NCBI RefSeq assembly: GCF_009818105.1
Contig: NZ_CP046564.1
Span: forward strand, 1,674,001 to 1,738,000
Direction: 5' to 3'
Origin: Bacillus sp. N1-1
GTDB lineage: Bacteria; Bacillota; Bacilli; Bacillales; Guptibacillaceae
DNA: 64,000 bases
Below the pieces are notes generated by a model. That model ran no database searches. It was not told the DNA's origin and saw nothing but the letters and a program-made list of their open reading frames with translations. Positions 54,507-63,539 of this stretch are shown piece by piece. The translations under genes were made by a program, and so were the position numbers. Position 1 is the first letter of the stretch. Each line of letters starts with the position of its first letter.

Positions 54507-55043
54507 CTATACACTTTGTTGCCACTCGTTTTGTTTGTTTAAACTACTTTCAATCAAATCATCCAGTGCGTTAAGCTCAACTCTTGCTTCTTCTTCAGAC
54601 ATCACTTTGTAGTGGTGTTTGCCACCAGGCTCTTCATCAGCTTCATCGGCCATAGCGACGACTTCTTGCAAAGCATTGCGGTTCACGGTACCCATAAAGT
54701 AAGAATCTGTATGGAAAAGGATCGCGACGGCAATCTCTTTGGCTGATACAGGGTTCTCACCGAGGCGAATAAGCATTTTGTGTGCTCGCTCAGCTCCTTT
54801 AATCGCGTGAATATCATTTTGTTTATATAAATTATAGTCCCATTGTCCATTGCGGTACCATGTATAGTGACCAATATCGTGAAGTAAAGCTGCTTTTGTT
54901 GCAAGATCAGGATTAACCTCATGCTTATTTGCAAAGTGATAAGCGTGTTTGGCCACGGTAATCGCATGAGCCAGTCCAGCGCGCTTTAGGTATTTTCGTG
55001 CAAATGGGAGTTGGAAAATATCTGATAAGGTTACGTTTCTCAT
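54507..55043 (-). CDS. HD-domain phosphohydrolase
   Basis: 178 residues. Metal-binding HD motif: AKHAYHFA, LLHDIGHYTWY (His-Asp), KGAERAHKML and the final Asp in VVAMADEADEE. Such proteins hydrolyse nucleotides or other phosphoesters; substrate unknown. TAGGAGG lies upstream of ATG 55043. Confidence 0.83.
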   Translation of the reverse strand: MRNVTLSDIFQLPFARKYLKRAGLAHAITVAKHAYHFANKHEVNPDLATKAALLHDIGHYTWYRNGQWDYNLYKQNDIHAIKGAERAHKMLIRLGENPVSAKEIAVAILFHTDSYFMGTVNRNALQEVVAMADEADEEPGGKHHYKVMSEEEARVELNALDDLIESSLNKQNEWQQSV

Positions 55044-55221
55044 GTTAATGGCCTCCTAACTTTCTTGAATTTATTTTTCTAAACATCATACCATTTAGAA
55101 AAAAATAAATCAATCATAAGCGTTCACGAAAAAGACATGAGAAATTTTACTGGAAGTTCTTTCAAAGCCTGGATATTCGTCTTATAATAGAGGAGGCAAA
55201 CTAATAAAGGGGAGAGAAGCT

Positions 55222-56430
55222 GTGCGTATTTTTAAACTAGGGTTGAAAAGCCTGCTCGCGTCGGTTTTGCTATTTTCTGTGTTCGGACATTCTGTATTAG
55301 CAGAAGATGCACGATCCGCGACAAATCTTAAAGGTTTTGAATTAGAAAACAAAGAATTAACACTTCCAGATCGTCTTCCGAGATTTGTTTATGATTCTGG
55401 ACTGGATTTTAAGTATCCAGACGCAGTACGAGGTATTTATGTAACGGGAAATTCAGCTGGGGGAAGTCGGTTTAGTAAGCTCACGGAGTTCGTGAATTCA
55501 ACAGATCTAAATGCAATGGTCATCGATATTAAAGATGATTTTGGAAACCTTACATATGTACCAAAGAAGGACTCACCATTAGCAGAGTATGAGATTGGTA
55601 AACCTTATATGAAAGATCCACGTAGCGTACTAGAAGAAATGGAGAAAAACGATATTTATCCAATTGCGAGAGTAGTAGTTTTTAAGGATACTGTTCTTGC
55701 GGAAGCGAGACCAGAACTTTCCTATAAAGAGGGCGGTTCTGTTTGGAAAAATGGACGCGGAGAAGCATTTGTTAATCCATTTAAAGAAGAAGTTTGGGAT
55801 TATAACGTGGAAATTGCGATTGAAGCAGCTAAAATGGGCTTCAAAGAAATACAATTTGACTACGTTCGTTTCCCTGAAGGATTTGAAACACGCGAAGATA
55901 AATTAGAGTATTCGATGGGCAAGTATGCCGATTTGGATATGGACAATGTCCAAAAACGAGTTCAAGCTGTCACTGATTTTGTGGAGTATGCAAATTCTAA
56001 GCTTGAACAATATGATGTCGATGTATCGGTTGATATTTTTGGATACTCAGCGACGATTCCTGAAGCACCGGGAATCGGACAAAACTTCTCCAAAATTTCA
56101 AGTAATGTGGATGTGATTTCATCCATGATCTACCCAAGTCATTGGGGATCTTACTTTGGCATCGCTAAGCCAGATCTTGAGCCTTACAACTTAGTGAACG
56201 AATATGCGAAGGTTGAGAACGAAGTGTTAGGTAAGCTAGAAGAAGCACCTACAAGTCGTCCTTGGATCCAGGATTTCACTGCAAGCTATCTTGGTAGCGG
56301 AAATTATTTAAACTATGGTAAAGCGGAAGTTGAAGCACAAATCAAAGCTTTGAATGACAATGGTATTAATGAATTCCTACTATGGGATGCGAGTAATAGC
56401 TATACAAAAAACGTCGATTATACACCATGA
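55222..56430 (+). CDS. secreted DUF4015 putative glycoside hydrolase
   Basis: 402 residues. Signal peptide at 1-27 (LKSLLASVLLFSVFGHSVLA), then a TIM-barrel type domain of the DUF4015 family (VRGIYVTGNSAGG, NAMVIDIKDDFGNLTY, IQFDYVRFPEGF, VSVDIFGYSA, SSMIYPSHWG). The sugar substrate is unknown; the family is related to GH13/GHL barrels. GTG start at 55222 with AAAGGGGAGAG upstream. A clean terminator follows. Confidence 0.85.
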   Translation: MRIFKLGLKSLLASVLLFSVFGHSVLAEDARSATNLKGFELENKELTLPDRLPRFVYDSGLDFKYPDAVRGIYVTGNSAGGSRFSKLTEFVNSTDLNAMVIDIKDDFGNLTYVPKKDSPLAEYEIGKPYMKDPRSVLEEMEKNDIYPIARVVVFKDTVLAEARPELSYKEGGSVWKNGRGEAFVNPFKEEVWDYNVEIAIEAAKMGFKEIQFDYVRFPEGFETREDKLEYSMGKYADLDMDNVQKRVQAVTDFVEYANSKLEQYDVDVSVDIFGYSATIPEAPGIGQNFSKISSNVDVISSMIYPSHWGSYFGIAKPDLEPYNLVNEYAKVENEVLGKLEEAPTSRPWIQDFTASYLGSGNYLNYGKAEVEAQIKALNDNGINEFLLWDASNSYTKNVDYTP

Positions 56431-56436
56431 TTTCAA

Positions 56437-56463
56437 GAAAAGACCGCCATTGGCGGTCTTTTC
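56437..56463. terminator. bidirectional terminator
   Basis: AAAAGACCGCC/GGCGGTCTTTT around ATT. Confidence 0.88.
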
Positions 56464-56466
56464 CAA

Positions 56467-56646
56467 TTAGTTAGGATCATTCGATAATTTTTTCCAGTTT
56501 CTTTGACTATTATGAAGTGGTTTCTGAAAAGTATTCTTTTTCTTTTGGAAAAGGAGATGACCTGAAGCATTTAAAAATACCGCAATGAAAGCTGTGAAAG
56601 TAATAAGTACCATGGCTAATAAAAGAAACTCACTAAAAAAATTCAT
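56467..56646 (-). CDS. small single-span membrane protein, 59 aa
   Basis: One long hydrophobic helix (LLLAMVLITFTAFIAVFLN, about 8-27) followed by a basic tail with many Lys/Asn. GAGGAGGAAGG is just before ATG 56646. No family recognised. Confidence 0.6.
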   Translation of the reverse strand: MNFFSEFLLLAMVLITFTAFIAVFLNASGHLLFQKKKNTFQKPLHNSQRNWKKLSNDPN

Positions 56647-56799
56647 GTCCTTCCTCCTCATAGCTCATTATAGTATTAGTGTACTAAATGTTTACTTATC
56701 AAAGAAGAGGGGAAAATAACGATTAGCACGTCTAGCACTATCTTACTGGATAAATGTGTTATACTTATAGTGAAGAATTAATTAAAAGGGAGTAGATCA

Positions 56800-57363
56800 A
56801 TGAACTGGTATGAGAAGCTGAAGCAATATTTCCCCATTGAAGAGATGAAATCAAAAGAGCATATGGACTTGCTATTGGAAGAAAAGGGTGACATTTACAA
56901 TAAGGACGAGGGACCGCACCATGTTCTAATGTATGCCGATCTTCCTGATTTCATATTCGTGGACTATATTTTCGTTTCCAGGGATGCCAGAGGTCAGGGG
57001 CTAGGAAAGAAATTAATTGAACAATTGAAAGAAAAGCAGAAACCAATTATCCTTGAAGTTGAGCCAGTTGATTATGAAGAAACAGATACGGAAAAAAGAC
57101 AGCGCTTTTATCTTCGAGAAGGTTTTAAACATGCGAAGTCAATTGGCTATCGTAGAAGATCTCTTGCTACGAACGAGATTAACGAAATGGAGATCTTATA
57201 CTGGTCACCGAGTGAAGCTGGTGAGAAAGAAGTATACGAAGCAATGAAGCACACGTATCAAGAGATTCACACATATAAGGATAAACAGCTTTATGGTGAA
57301 TCGTATCAGCCGGTAGAAGAAGTGTTGAGCCTTAAAGAAGAGAAGGAACTTATCGAAGAATAA
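56800..57363 (+). CDS. yjbC: GNAT acetyltransferase YjbC
   Basis: 187 residues. The acetyl-CoA loop DARGQGLGKKLI is at about 66-77, followed by ILEVEPVDYE and RFYLREGFKHA. It matches YjbC, which lies next to spx in B. subtilis and is co-transcribed with it; here an RND efflux pair is inserted between them. The C-terminal ~60 residues are a charged extension. AAAAGGGAG precedes ATG 56800. Confidence 0.85.
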   Translation: MNWYEKLKQYFPIEEMKSKEHMDLLLEEKGDIYNKDEGPHHVLMYADLPDFIFVDYIFVSRDARGQGLGKKLIEQLKEKQKPIILEVEPVDYEETDTEKRQRFYLREGFKHAKSIGYRRRSLATNEINEMEILYWSPSEAGEKEVYEAMKHTYQEIHTYKDKQLYGESYQPVEEVLSLKEEKELIEE

Positions 57364-57396
57364 GAGAACTGTTTTCGATCAGGAGGGAAACTTCTT

Positions 57397-57525
57397 ATGA
57401 AGAATCGTGAGAAGAAAAAGCAAAAGAAGCGCGAATGGTTGAAGGATTTATTGAAAAGACGCTGGAAAACCTGGAAACCGCAGTCTTCGAAAGAGCCCGC
57501 CTCAAATACGAGAACATCTGCTTAA
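57397..57525 (+). CDS. small highly basic protein, 42 aa
   Basis: MKNREKKKQKKREWLKDLLK... then a Trp/Lys region and a Ser/Thr tail. CAGGAGGG lies 9 nt before ATG 57397, and it starts 33 nt after yjbC, ahead of a strong terminator. Strongly positive charge suggests RNA or membrane contact. Family not recognised. Confidence 0.6.
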   Translation: MKNREKKKQKKREWLKDLLKRRWKTWKPQSSKEPASNTRTSA

Positions 57526-57539
57526 CGCTAGTGATTATA

Positions 57540-57573
57540 AAAACCGAAAGCCAATGACGGCTTTCGGTTTTTT
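57540..57573. terminator. bidirectional terminator
   Basis: AAAACCGAAAGCC/GGCTTTCGGTTTT stem ending in T6, between the yjbC side and the RND gene. Confidence 0.9.
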
Positions 57574-60500
57574 CTATTGATCCATTTCAATTTTCTTCTC
57601 TAGCCGCTTTTGGCGACGAAGGTCAATTAGGTAATACACTACTGGAATAAAGACGAGCGTAATAAAAGTGGCTACGCTTAGGCCAAATACAATGACAATC
57701 GCCATAGGCTGTTGAATTTCGGTTCCTTCTCCAAATCCAAGCGATAGTGGTACAAGACCAAGGATCGTTGTTAAGGCCGTCATGAGGATTGGTCTTAAAC
57801 GAATAGGTCCAGCTTCTAAAATAGCTTCCCGCGTGTTCATTCCTGTCTCACGTAGCTTATTAATATAATCAACGAGGACAATCGCGTTATTTACGACGAT
57901 CCCAGTTAAGATAAGCATTCCGACGAGCGAACCTACTCCGAGTGGTTGGAAGGAGATGAGCAGCCCAAAAATAATACCGATGGCAGTTAATGGGACAGAG
58001 AACATGATGATAAAGGGATAGAGAAATGATTCAAATTGTCCTGCCATCACCATATAAACTAGAACAATAGCAAGAGCGAGTGCTCCAGATAATTTAAAGA
58101 AAGCATCATTCATTTGTTCATCTTGACCACCAAAGGTGATTTTATAAGAATTTCCTGGTAGCGGAACGTCTTTAACAAGCTTCTCGCGAATTTCGTCGGT
58201 TACAGTTCCAAGGTCTCTACCTAACAAACTGGCTGTAATTTCAACTTGTCTTAGTCGATCAGTACGTGTAATTTCCGAAGGACCTAAACCTCGCTCGATT
58301 TCAGCTACAGCGGAAAGAGGGACTTTTTCGCCAGTTTGTGTTTCGATAAGCAGACTCGAGAGTGAATCTAGTGACTCTGTATATTTATCTTCGACTGCAA
58401 GGCGAATGTCCAGTTGGTTCCCGTCTCGAGCAAGATTACTCGCAACAAGTCCCTTCGTTGCATTTGAAATAGCTGTTGAAATTTGAGAACTTCCGATTCC
58501 ATAACTGGCCGCTTTCTCGCGATCAATTAGAATTTGAACTTCAGGATTGTTTGATTCAATACTTGAAGTTGGTTCTCTTACACCATCAACCTCTGAAATG
58601 CTTTTCATTACATCATCTGATAGCTCTTTAAGGACATCAAGGTCTGGTCCAATAATATTAATCGAAATTGGATCAGCACTAAATCCAGAGTCACTTGCAG
58701 ATACAGATATATCGGCATTTGGAATATCTTTAAGTTTCTTTCGTATATCCTCTGCTACTTCTAAATCGGACTGGTCACGCTCATCAATAGGTACGAGCAG
58801 CACGCTATAAGTAGCTCGGTTCGTCTGGCTTCCTGCACCAATGCTAAAGTTGTCAGAACCACCTGCTGTTAAATAAGAAAGGTCAACTTCAGGAATCGAA
58901 TTTAACACGTTATCAATTTCCTCAGTGACGTTCTCGGTTGCGTCTAAAGAACTTCCTGCAGGCAAATTAGCTGATATGTTTACGAAGCTTTGATCCTGGG
59001 CAGGCAGAAACTCCGTGCCAATAAAAGGGGTTCCTGCTGCAGAAATGGCTAATAGCAAGACGGTAAAACCGACCGTCTTTTTAGGATGAGATAAGGTTTT
59101 ATCTAATACCCGTCTGTACCAATTGTTCACACGATCGAATTTTAGTTGGAAAATGGATTTTGATTCGTTTCGATTCATTAATAGTGAAGAAAGCAAAGGT
59201 ACAATAATCAGAGCTGTAAACAGCGATGCCAATAAAGAAAATGTTACAGCAAGCGCGAGTGGTTTAAAGAGCTGAGCAGCAAGTCCAGTAACGAAAACGA
59301 TTGGCAAGAACACAACGACGGTTGTGAGTGTTGACGCAATAATGGCGCTACCTACTTCTTTTGTTCCTTCTACAGCTGCTTCTTTCAGTGATTTTCCTTC
59401 TTGTCTTAATCGATAGATATTCTCGAGAATCACGATCGAGTTATCGACCATCATTCCAACGCCGAGCGCCAGTCCTCCCAATGTAAGAAGGTTAATGGTT
59501 TGTCCGGAAAAGTACATTAAAATAAATGCACCTACGATCGAGATTGGAATGGAGAGACCAATAATCAACGTGCTGCGAATGTTTCGTAAAAACAGATAAA
59601 GCACTGCAGCAGCTAAGAGGCTTCCTATAATAATGTTCCATACAACTGCACGAATGGATTGATTAATAAATTTAGCTTGATCAAACACCGTTTTAATTTC
59701 CATGTTTTCTGGAAGGGAAGGCTGGATTTCCTCAAGCTTATCATTAACTTGTTTTACGACTTGAACCGTATTTGCACCTGATTGCTTTTGAATTGAAAAG
59801 CCAATCGCAGGTTCACCGTTTAGGAAACTTTCTTGAACAGCAGGTTTCATCATCTCTTCAATTTCAACGAGCTGATTGAGCTTTACCGTACCATTTTCTG
59901 TTGGAACGGATAGGTTCTTTAAATCATCTACAGATTTAAACTCGCCAGTCACACGAAGCGGTAAGTTCTTATTTTCGGTTTCGATGGACCCGCTCGGTAG
60001 GTTAAGATTCTCTGAGCCAATTAGCTGCTGTAAATTTGTTAGTGTAACCCCATACTGACTTAATTTATCGGGATCAGCCGTTAATCGAATTTCTTTTTCA
60101 AGCTGTCCTTCAATGGTAACGGCAGCAACTCCAGGAACGGAGTCGAGTGATGGTTTAATTTGATCTTCAATCACTTTTTTGACAGCGGTAAGGTCTTCTT
60201 CTGAGCCGGCAACACCAAGCTGCATAATAGGAATGTCACTTGGATTAAAACGAAGTACTTTCGGAATCGGAACTTCAGATGGAAGTGAATCTCTCACTGC
60301 ATCAATTTGTTCCCGCATATTAAGTGTTGCAAAATCCATGTCGGTACCCCACTCAAATGAAACGAGGATTAACGCTCCGCCATTTTGCGAGACGGAAGAA
60401 ATGCTTTCGACGTTTGGAAGAGTACCCATTACATTTTCAAGAGGGGAGGCGAGTAGATTCTCAACCTCTTCAGGTCCAGCGCCTTCATAAGTAACTGTTA

Positions 60501-60639
60501 CCGCAGCTACTGGAAACGTTAAATCTGGAAAAAGGTCGACCGGCATGTTTCGAAGTGAAACGGTTCCGATGATGAGAATGAAAATAATGACCATCCCCAT
60601 GGCAATGGGGCGAAACACGGAAAGCTTAGCAATATTCAT
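57574..60639 (-). CDS. RND-family efflux transporter (SwrC/AcrB-like)
   Basis: 1021 residues with the duplicated RND plan: helix, large extracellular porter domain, then helices 2-6, repeated. Family motifs: GMVIIFILIIGTVSLRNMPVDLFPDL at the start region, SPLENVMGTLPNVESISS, helix 4 GVGMMVDNSIVILENI with proton-relay Asp, and helix 10 NAIVLVDYINKLRE. In Firmicutes the relative SwrC (YerP) exports surfactin and lipids. It is co-transcribed with an adaptor lipoprotein 11 nt upstream. Substrate unknown. Confidence 0.9.
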   Translation of the reverse strand: MNIAKLSVFRPIAMGMVIIFILIIGTVSLRNMPVDLFPDLTFPVAAVTVTYEGAGPEEVENLLASPLENVMGTLPNVESISSVSQNGGALILVSFEWGTDMDFATLNMREQIDAVRDSLPSEVPIPKVLRFNPSDIPIMQLGVAGSEEDLTAVKKVIEDQIKPSLDSVPGVAAVTIEGQLEKEIRLTADPDKLSQYGVTLTNLQQLIGSENLNLPSGSIETENKNLPLRVTGEFKSVDDLKNLSVPTENGTVKLNQLVEIEEMMKPAVQESFLNGEPAIGFSIQKQSGANTVQVVKQVNDKLEEIQPSLPENMEIKTVFDQAKFINQSIRAVVWNIIIGSLLAAAVLYLFLRNIRSTLIIGLSIPISIVGAFILMYFSGQTINLLTLGGLALGVGMMVDNSIVILENIYRLRQEGKSLKEAAVEGTKEVGSAIIASTLTTVVVFLPIVFVTGLAAQLFKPLALAVTFSLLASLFTALIIVPLLSSLLMNRNESKSIFQLKFDRVNNWYRRVLDKTLSHPKKTVGFTVLLLAISAAGTPFIGTEFLPAQDQSFVNISANLPAGSSLDATENVTEEIDNVLNSIPEVDLSYLTAGGSDNFSIGAGSQTNRATYSVLLVPIDERDQSDLEVAEDIRKKLKDIPNADISVSASDSGFSADPISINIIGPDLDVLKELSDDVMKSISEVDGVREPTSSIESNNPEVQILIDREKAASYGIGSSQISTAISNATKGLVASNLARDGNQLDIRLAVEDKYTESLDSLSSLLIETQTGEKVPLSAVAEIERGLGPSEITRTDRLRQVEITASLLGRDLGTVTDEIREKLVKDVPLPGNSYKITFGGQDEQMNDAFFKLSGALALAIVLVYMVMAGQFESFLYPFIIMFSVPLTAIGIIFGLLISFQPLGVGSLVGMLILTGIVVNNAIVLVDYINKLRETGMNTREAILEAGPIRLRPILMTALTTILGLVPLSLGFGEGTEIQQPMAIVIVFGLSVATFITLVFIPVVYYLIDLRRQKRLEKKIEMDQ

Positions 60640-60650
60640 ATGGACTCAAC

Positions 60651-61853
60651 TCACTTCTGTACCTGGATTTCGGATGCCTCATTTAAGCGGTCTTTTCCTT
60701 TTGTAATCACTTGATCACCTTTTGAAAGGCCACTTGTAATTTGGATGTTTTTATCAGTTTCTGCACCAAGTTCAACATTGATTTGTTTTACTTTCTCACC
60801 TTGAGGCACGTACACAAACGTTTCTTCTTCACCATAGATGATCGATTCTTTTGGCACAACGATGGCATTCTCAATTAGGTCAGTCTGAATGGTAGCGGTA
60901 GCTTTCATGCCGCCTTTGATTTTTAGATCTTTATTCTCAAGAGGAATTTCGATTAGGAATGAGCCTGTTTGTTCATTAGCGGTTGGAGGGATCGCATTTA
61001 ATTTTCCATCAAATGTGCCGTCAACTCCATCGAATGTAATCGCTACATCTTGATCCTTTTTTAACTGAGATATTTGAAAGCTATTCACCTGAAATGTAGC
61101 TTTGATTGGATTTAAATTAACGACGACTGCAAGAGGCGTACTTGGAACGGCCGCTGCATTTTCTTCCGCATTAATCTGAGAAACAATGCCATTAATAGGT
61201 GATTCAATTGTTGTCGCATTTAAGACATCCTGTGCTTGATTCAAACTTGCTTTTGTTTCGGATAGCTGTGTTTCTAATTGTGTGACATTACCAGCAGACA
61301 TTGAAGGTACTTGTGCAGCTGCTTGTGATAGCTGTGCTTGCTTGATTGTCACTTCAAGACTTTCTTTTAAAACATCTGCAGCTGTTACTTCTTCAGAATC
61401 TAACTCACTTAGAAGCTCTTTAGAGCGCTCGAGAGAATGGTTTAATTCTGATTGAAGATTTTTCAGTTCCTGAGCGCTTTTCTCAGCTTGTCCCGAAAGC
61501 TCCTTCGCTTGATTGACAGCCTTCTCGAGTTCGTTCACTGCATTAGTAAGTTGATTAACATTTTCTCTTGCAGATGAATCATCTAGAGCAGCAATTAAAT
61601 CCCCCTTTTCAACTGTGCTTCCAACCGTCACGTTTATCTCCGTCACTTTAAGCGGAGAAGGTGCAGCAAGAGGGATGGTTACTCCGGGGGTAGCTTGACC
61701 GGATAATTCAAGATCATTTGAAATATCTTTTTGATCAACCGATGCCACTTCTACCGGTATTGGTTCATTTGCAGTTTCTTGATTTGTAATCTCTTCCGTT
61801 GTACAAGCGCTTGCAAAGACAAGCATACTAGCAAGGAAAACAGCCTTTTTCAT
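60651..61853 (-). CDS. membrane-fusion (HlyD/AcrA-type) adaptor lipoprotein
   Basis: 400 residues. Lipobox FASAC near residue 17 anchors it outside the membrane. It has the adaptor layout: lipoyl half (IPLAAPSPLKVTEINVTVGS), a long alpha-helical hairpin rich in Gln/Glu/Leu (about 90-190), second lipoyl half (ATTIESPINGIVSQINAEEN), beta-barrel and membrane-proximal domains. It pairs with the RND pump. ATG 61853 has GAGGTGA upstream; the frame from 61931 would add 26 residues before the signal peptide and is wrong. Confidence 0.9.
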   Translation of the reverse strand: MKKAVFLASMLVFASACTTEEITNQETANEPIPVEVASVDQKDISNDLELSGQATPGVTIPLAAPSPLKVTEINVTVGSTVEKGDLIAALDDSSARENVNQLTNAVNELEKAVNQAKELSGQAEKSAQELKNLQSELNHSLERSKELLSELDSEEVTAADVLKESLEVTIKQAQLSQAAAQVPSMSAGNVTQLETQLSETKASLNQAQDVLNATTIESPINGIVSQINAEENAAAVPSTPLAVVVNLNPIKATFQVNSFQISQLKKDQDVAITFDGVDGTFDGKLNAIPPTANEQTGSFLIEIPLENKDLKIKGGMKATATIQTDLIENAIVVPKESIIYGEEETFVYVPQGEKVKQINVELGAETDKNIQITSGLSKGDQVITKGKDRLNEASEIQVQK

Positions 61854-62058
61854 ATTATTCACCTCAGAATTAGTGTATCTCTTACGAATCGTATCATGTG
61901 AAGCAAACTTTTTTATCTGAAATTCAAACATTTTTATAACAATACAGGTTTGGATAGTTGGTGAAGGGGAATATAGGAGTTAGACTTAACATTAAACAAT
62001 TGTATAGCTATTGTATAGCTTTTATGTAATTTTTGTCATCCCCTATTTATTTGATAAG

Positions 62059-62079
62059 AATTGTAGTATAATACAAATT
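62059..62079. promoter_or_regulatory. spx promoter region with palindrome over the -10
   Basis: TATAAT lies within an imperfect inverted repeat TTGTA-N6-TACAA. Slightly upstream (62000-62021) an 11-bp sequence TTGTATAGCT(A/T) occurs twice in tandem. In B. subtilis spx is repressed by PerR and YodB; I cannot match either site with confidence. Confidence 0.4.
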
Positions 62080-62140
62080 GTGAAAAGATAATTTTTCTAA
62101 TGTGGATTTGACGTTTACTTATAGAAAGGAGCAATTCCTT

Positions 62141-62536
62141 ATGGTAACACTCTATACATCTCCAAGCTGCACATCTTGCCGAAAAGCAAAAGCGTGGTTG
62201 CAAGAGCATGATATTCCGTTTACAGAACGAAATATTTTTTCCGAGCCTCTAACAATCGAAGAAGTGAAAGAAATTCTACGGATGACGGAAGACGGAACAG
62301 ATGAAATTATATCAACTCGCTCTAAAACATTCCAGGAATTGAACTTAAATCTTGATACGGTTTCATTACAGGAATTGTTTGAACTGATTAGCGAGCATCC
62401 CGGATTGCTTCGCCGTCCGATTATTTTGGACGAAAAACGACTTCAGGTTGGGTATAACGAAGATGAAATTCGTCGTTTCCTACCTAGAAAAGTTCGTACG
62501 TTTCAACTTCAAGAGGCACAGCGTCTCGTTAATTAA
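62141..62536 (+). CDS. spx: Spx, redox-responsive RNA polymerase-binding regulator
   Basis: 131 residues, identical in length to B. subtilis Spx. The CxxC redox switch is Cys10-Cys13 (SPSCTSCRK). Gly52 and Arg60, linked to RNA polymerase alpha-CTD contact and redox sensing, are kept, as is Arg47. It activates thiol-stress genes and is degraded by ClpXP. ATG 62141 with GAAAGGAGC upstream is the true start; the frame opens earlier at 62102. The mecA and yjbE genes nearby complete the known neighbourhood. Confidence 0.96.
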   Translation: MVTLYTSPSCTSCRKAKAWLQEHDIPFTERNIFSEPLTIEEVKEILRMTEDGTDEIISTRSKTFQELNLNLDTVSLQELFELISEHPGLLRRPIILDEKRLQVGYNEDEIRRFLPRKVRTFQLQEAQRLVN

Positions 62537-62575
62537 TAAAAAACTTCTACAGCAATGCCTGTAGAAGTTTTTTTG
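62537..62575. terminator. bidirectional terminator between spx and yjbE
   Basis: AAAAACTTCTACAG and CTGTAGAAGTTTTT around CAATGC. Confidence 0.9.
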
Positions 62576-62584
62576 TTGGAAAAG

Positions 62585-63271
62585 TTATTTAGTTGATTGG
62601 ATGTAAACGATATTCCCTTTTATTTTCTTTACGAACCAGCCTCCAAGAATGACTATAAGAAGGAAGGCAACTTGAGTGGCAATTTCAAAGGAAGGGTAAG
62701 TATAGAAAAACGTTTTTAATTCAGCTGCGCTTGTTAACATTTTGGCAGATGTAAAGGCTAAAATTCCAGCACCAATGTAAATTAGTATCGGAAAATGATC
62801 AAGGGCATGCATGATCATGCGACTGCCCCATACGATAATAGGGATAGAGATCACTAATCCGAAAACCACAAGCGGTAATTTCCCTTCAGAAGCACCTGCT
62901 ATTGCGAGCACATTATCGAGGCCCATGATTAAATCAGCCACTACAATTGTTCGAATCGCTCCCCAGAAAGAGAAAGTTGAATGGATGTTTTCACTGCTCT
63001 CACTATCAATCACAAGTTTGAAGGAAATGTAGAGAAGAAAGAGGCTACCGACAATTAATAAGAAAGGGAGCATTAATAAATAGACAGCCACTATTGTTAG
63101 TGCTATTCTAAGTCCAACGGCAATAGCTGTACCCATCAAAATGGCTTTACTTCGATGAGAGGGAGGGAGATTACGGCAGGCGAGAGCAATCACAACTGCG
63201 TTATCTCCACCAAGTACAATATCAATTCCGATAATGAAGAAAACCTGAGTAATGGTTTCTAAGTTAAACAA
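62585..63271 (-). CDS. yjbE: TerC-family membrane protein YjbE
   Basis: 228 residues with about seven helices. TerC metal-site motifs are intact: IDIVLGGDNAVVIALA and VVADLIMGLDNVLAIAGAS. Family members export manganese or help metalate exported enzymes. I prefer TTG 63271, which is 8 nt from GGGAG; the GTG at 63280 touches that site. I find no Mn riboswitch in the upstream region. Synteny with B. subtilis yjbE supports the name. Confidence 0.88.
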   Translation of the reverse strand: MFNLETITQVFFIIGIDIVLGGDNAVVIALACRNLPPSHRSKAILMGTAIAVGLRIALTIVAVYLLMLPFLLIVGSLFLLYISFKLVIDSESSENIHSTFSFWGAIRTIVVADLIMGLDNVLAIAGASEGKLPLVVFGLVISIPIIVWGSRMIMHALDHFPILIYIGAGILAFTSAKMLTSAAELKTFFYTYPSFEIATQVAFLLIVILGGWFVKKIKGNIVYIQSTK

Positions 63272-63539
63272 GGAATCCACTCCCGAGTAGCGAATTTTTT
63301 AATCTCATGACAGGAGCACTTTTGGGCAAGCTATACACATAAATAAATATATCGTGTATATGGTGTAATATGAGTGAAAAAATCAAACGATTTTTTATTT
63401 CCATTCTTTGATGGTTTATCATAGAATGGTATTACAAGAGAAAAGTGGTTAAATTAAGCCGCTTAAGGGAAAGAGGAAATTAGGAGTATCCCAGAGGGAA
63501 TAGCCTTCCGGTTAACTAAACAGGAGGGAGAGAGTGCAC

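Noticed and set aside
63281..63539. Manganese (yybP-ykoY) riboswitch before yjbE
   Set aside because: I looked for it because yjbE is a TerC gene, but the paired GGGGAGUA and GCUAC elements with the right spacing are not present.
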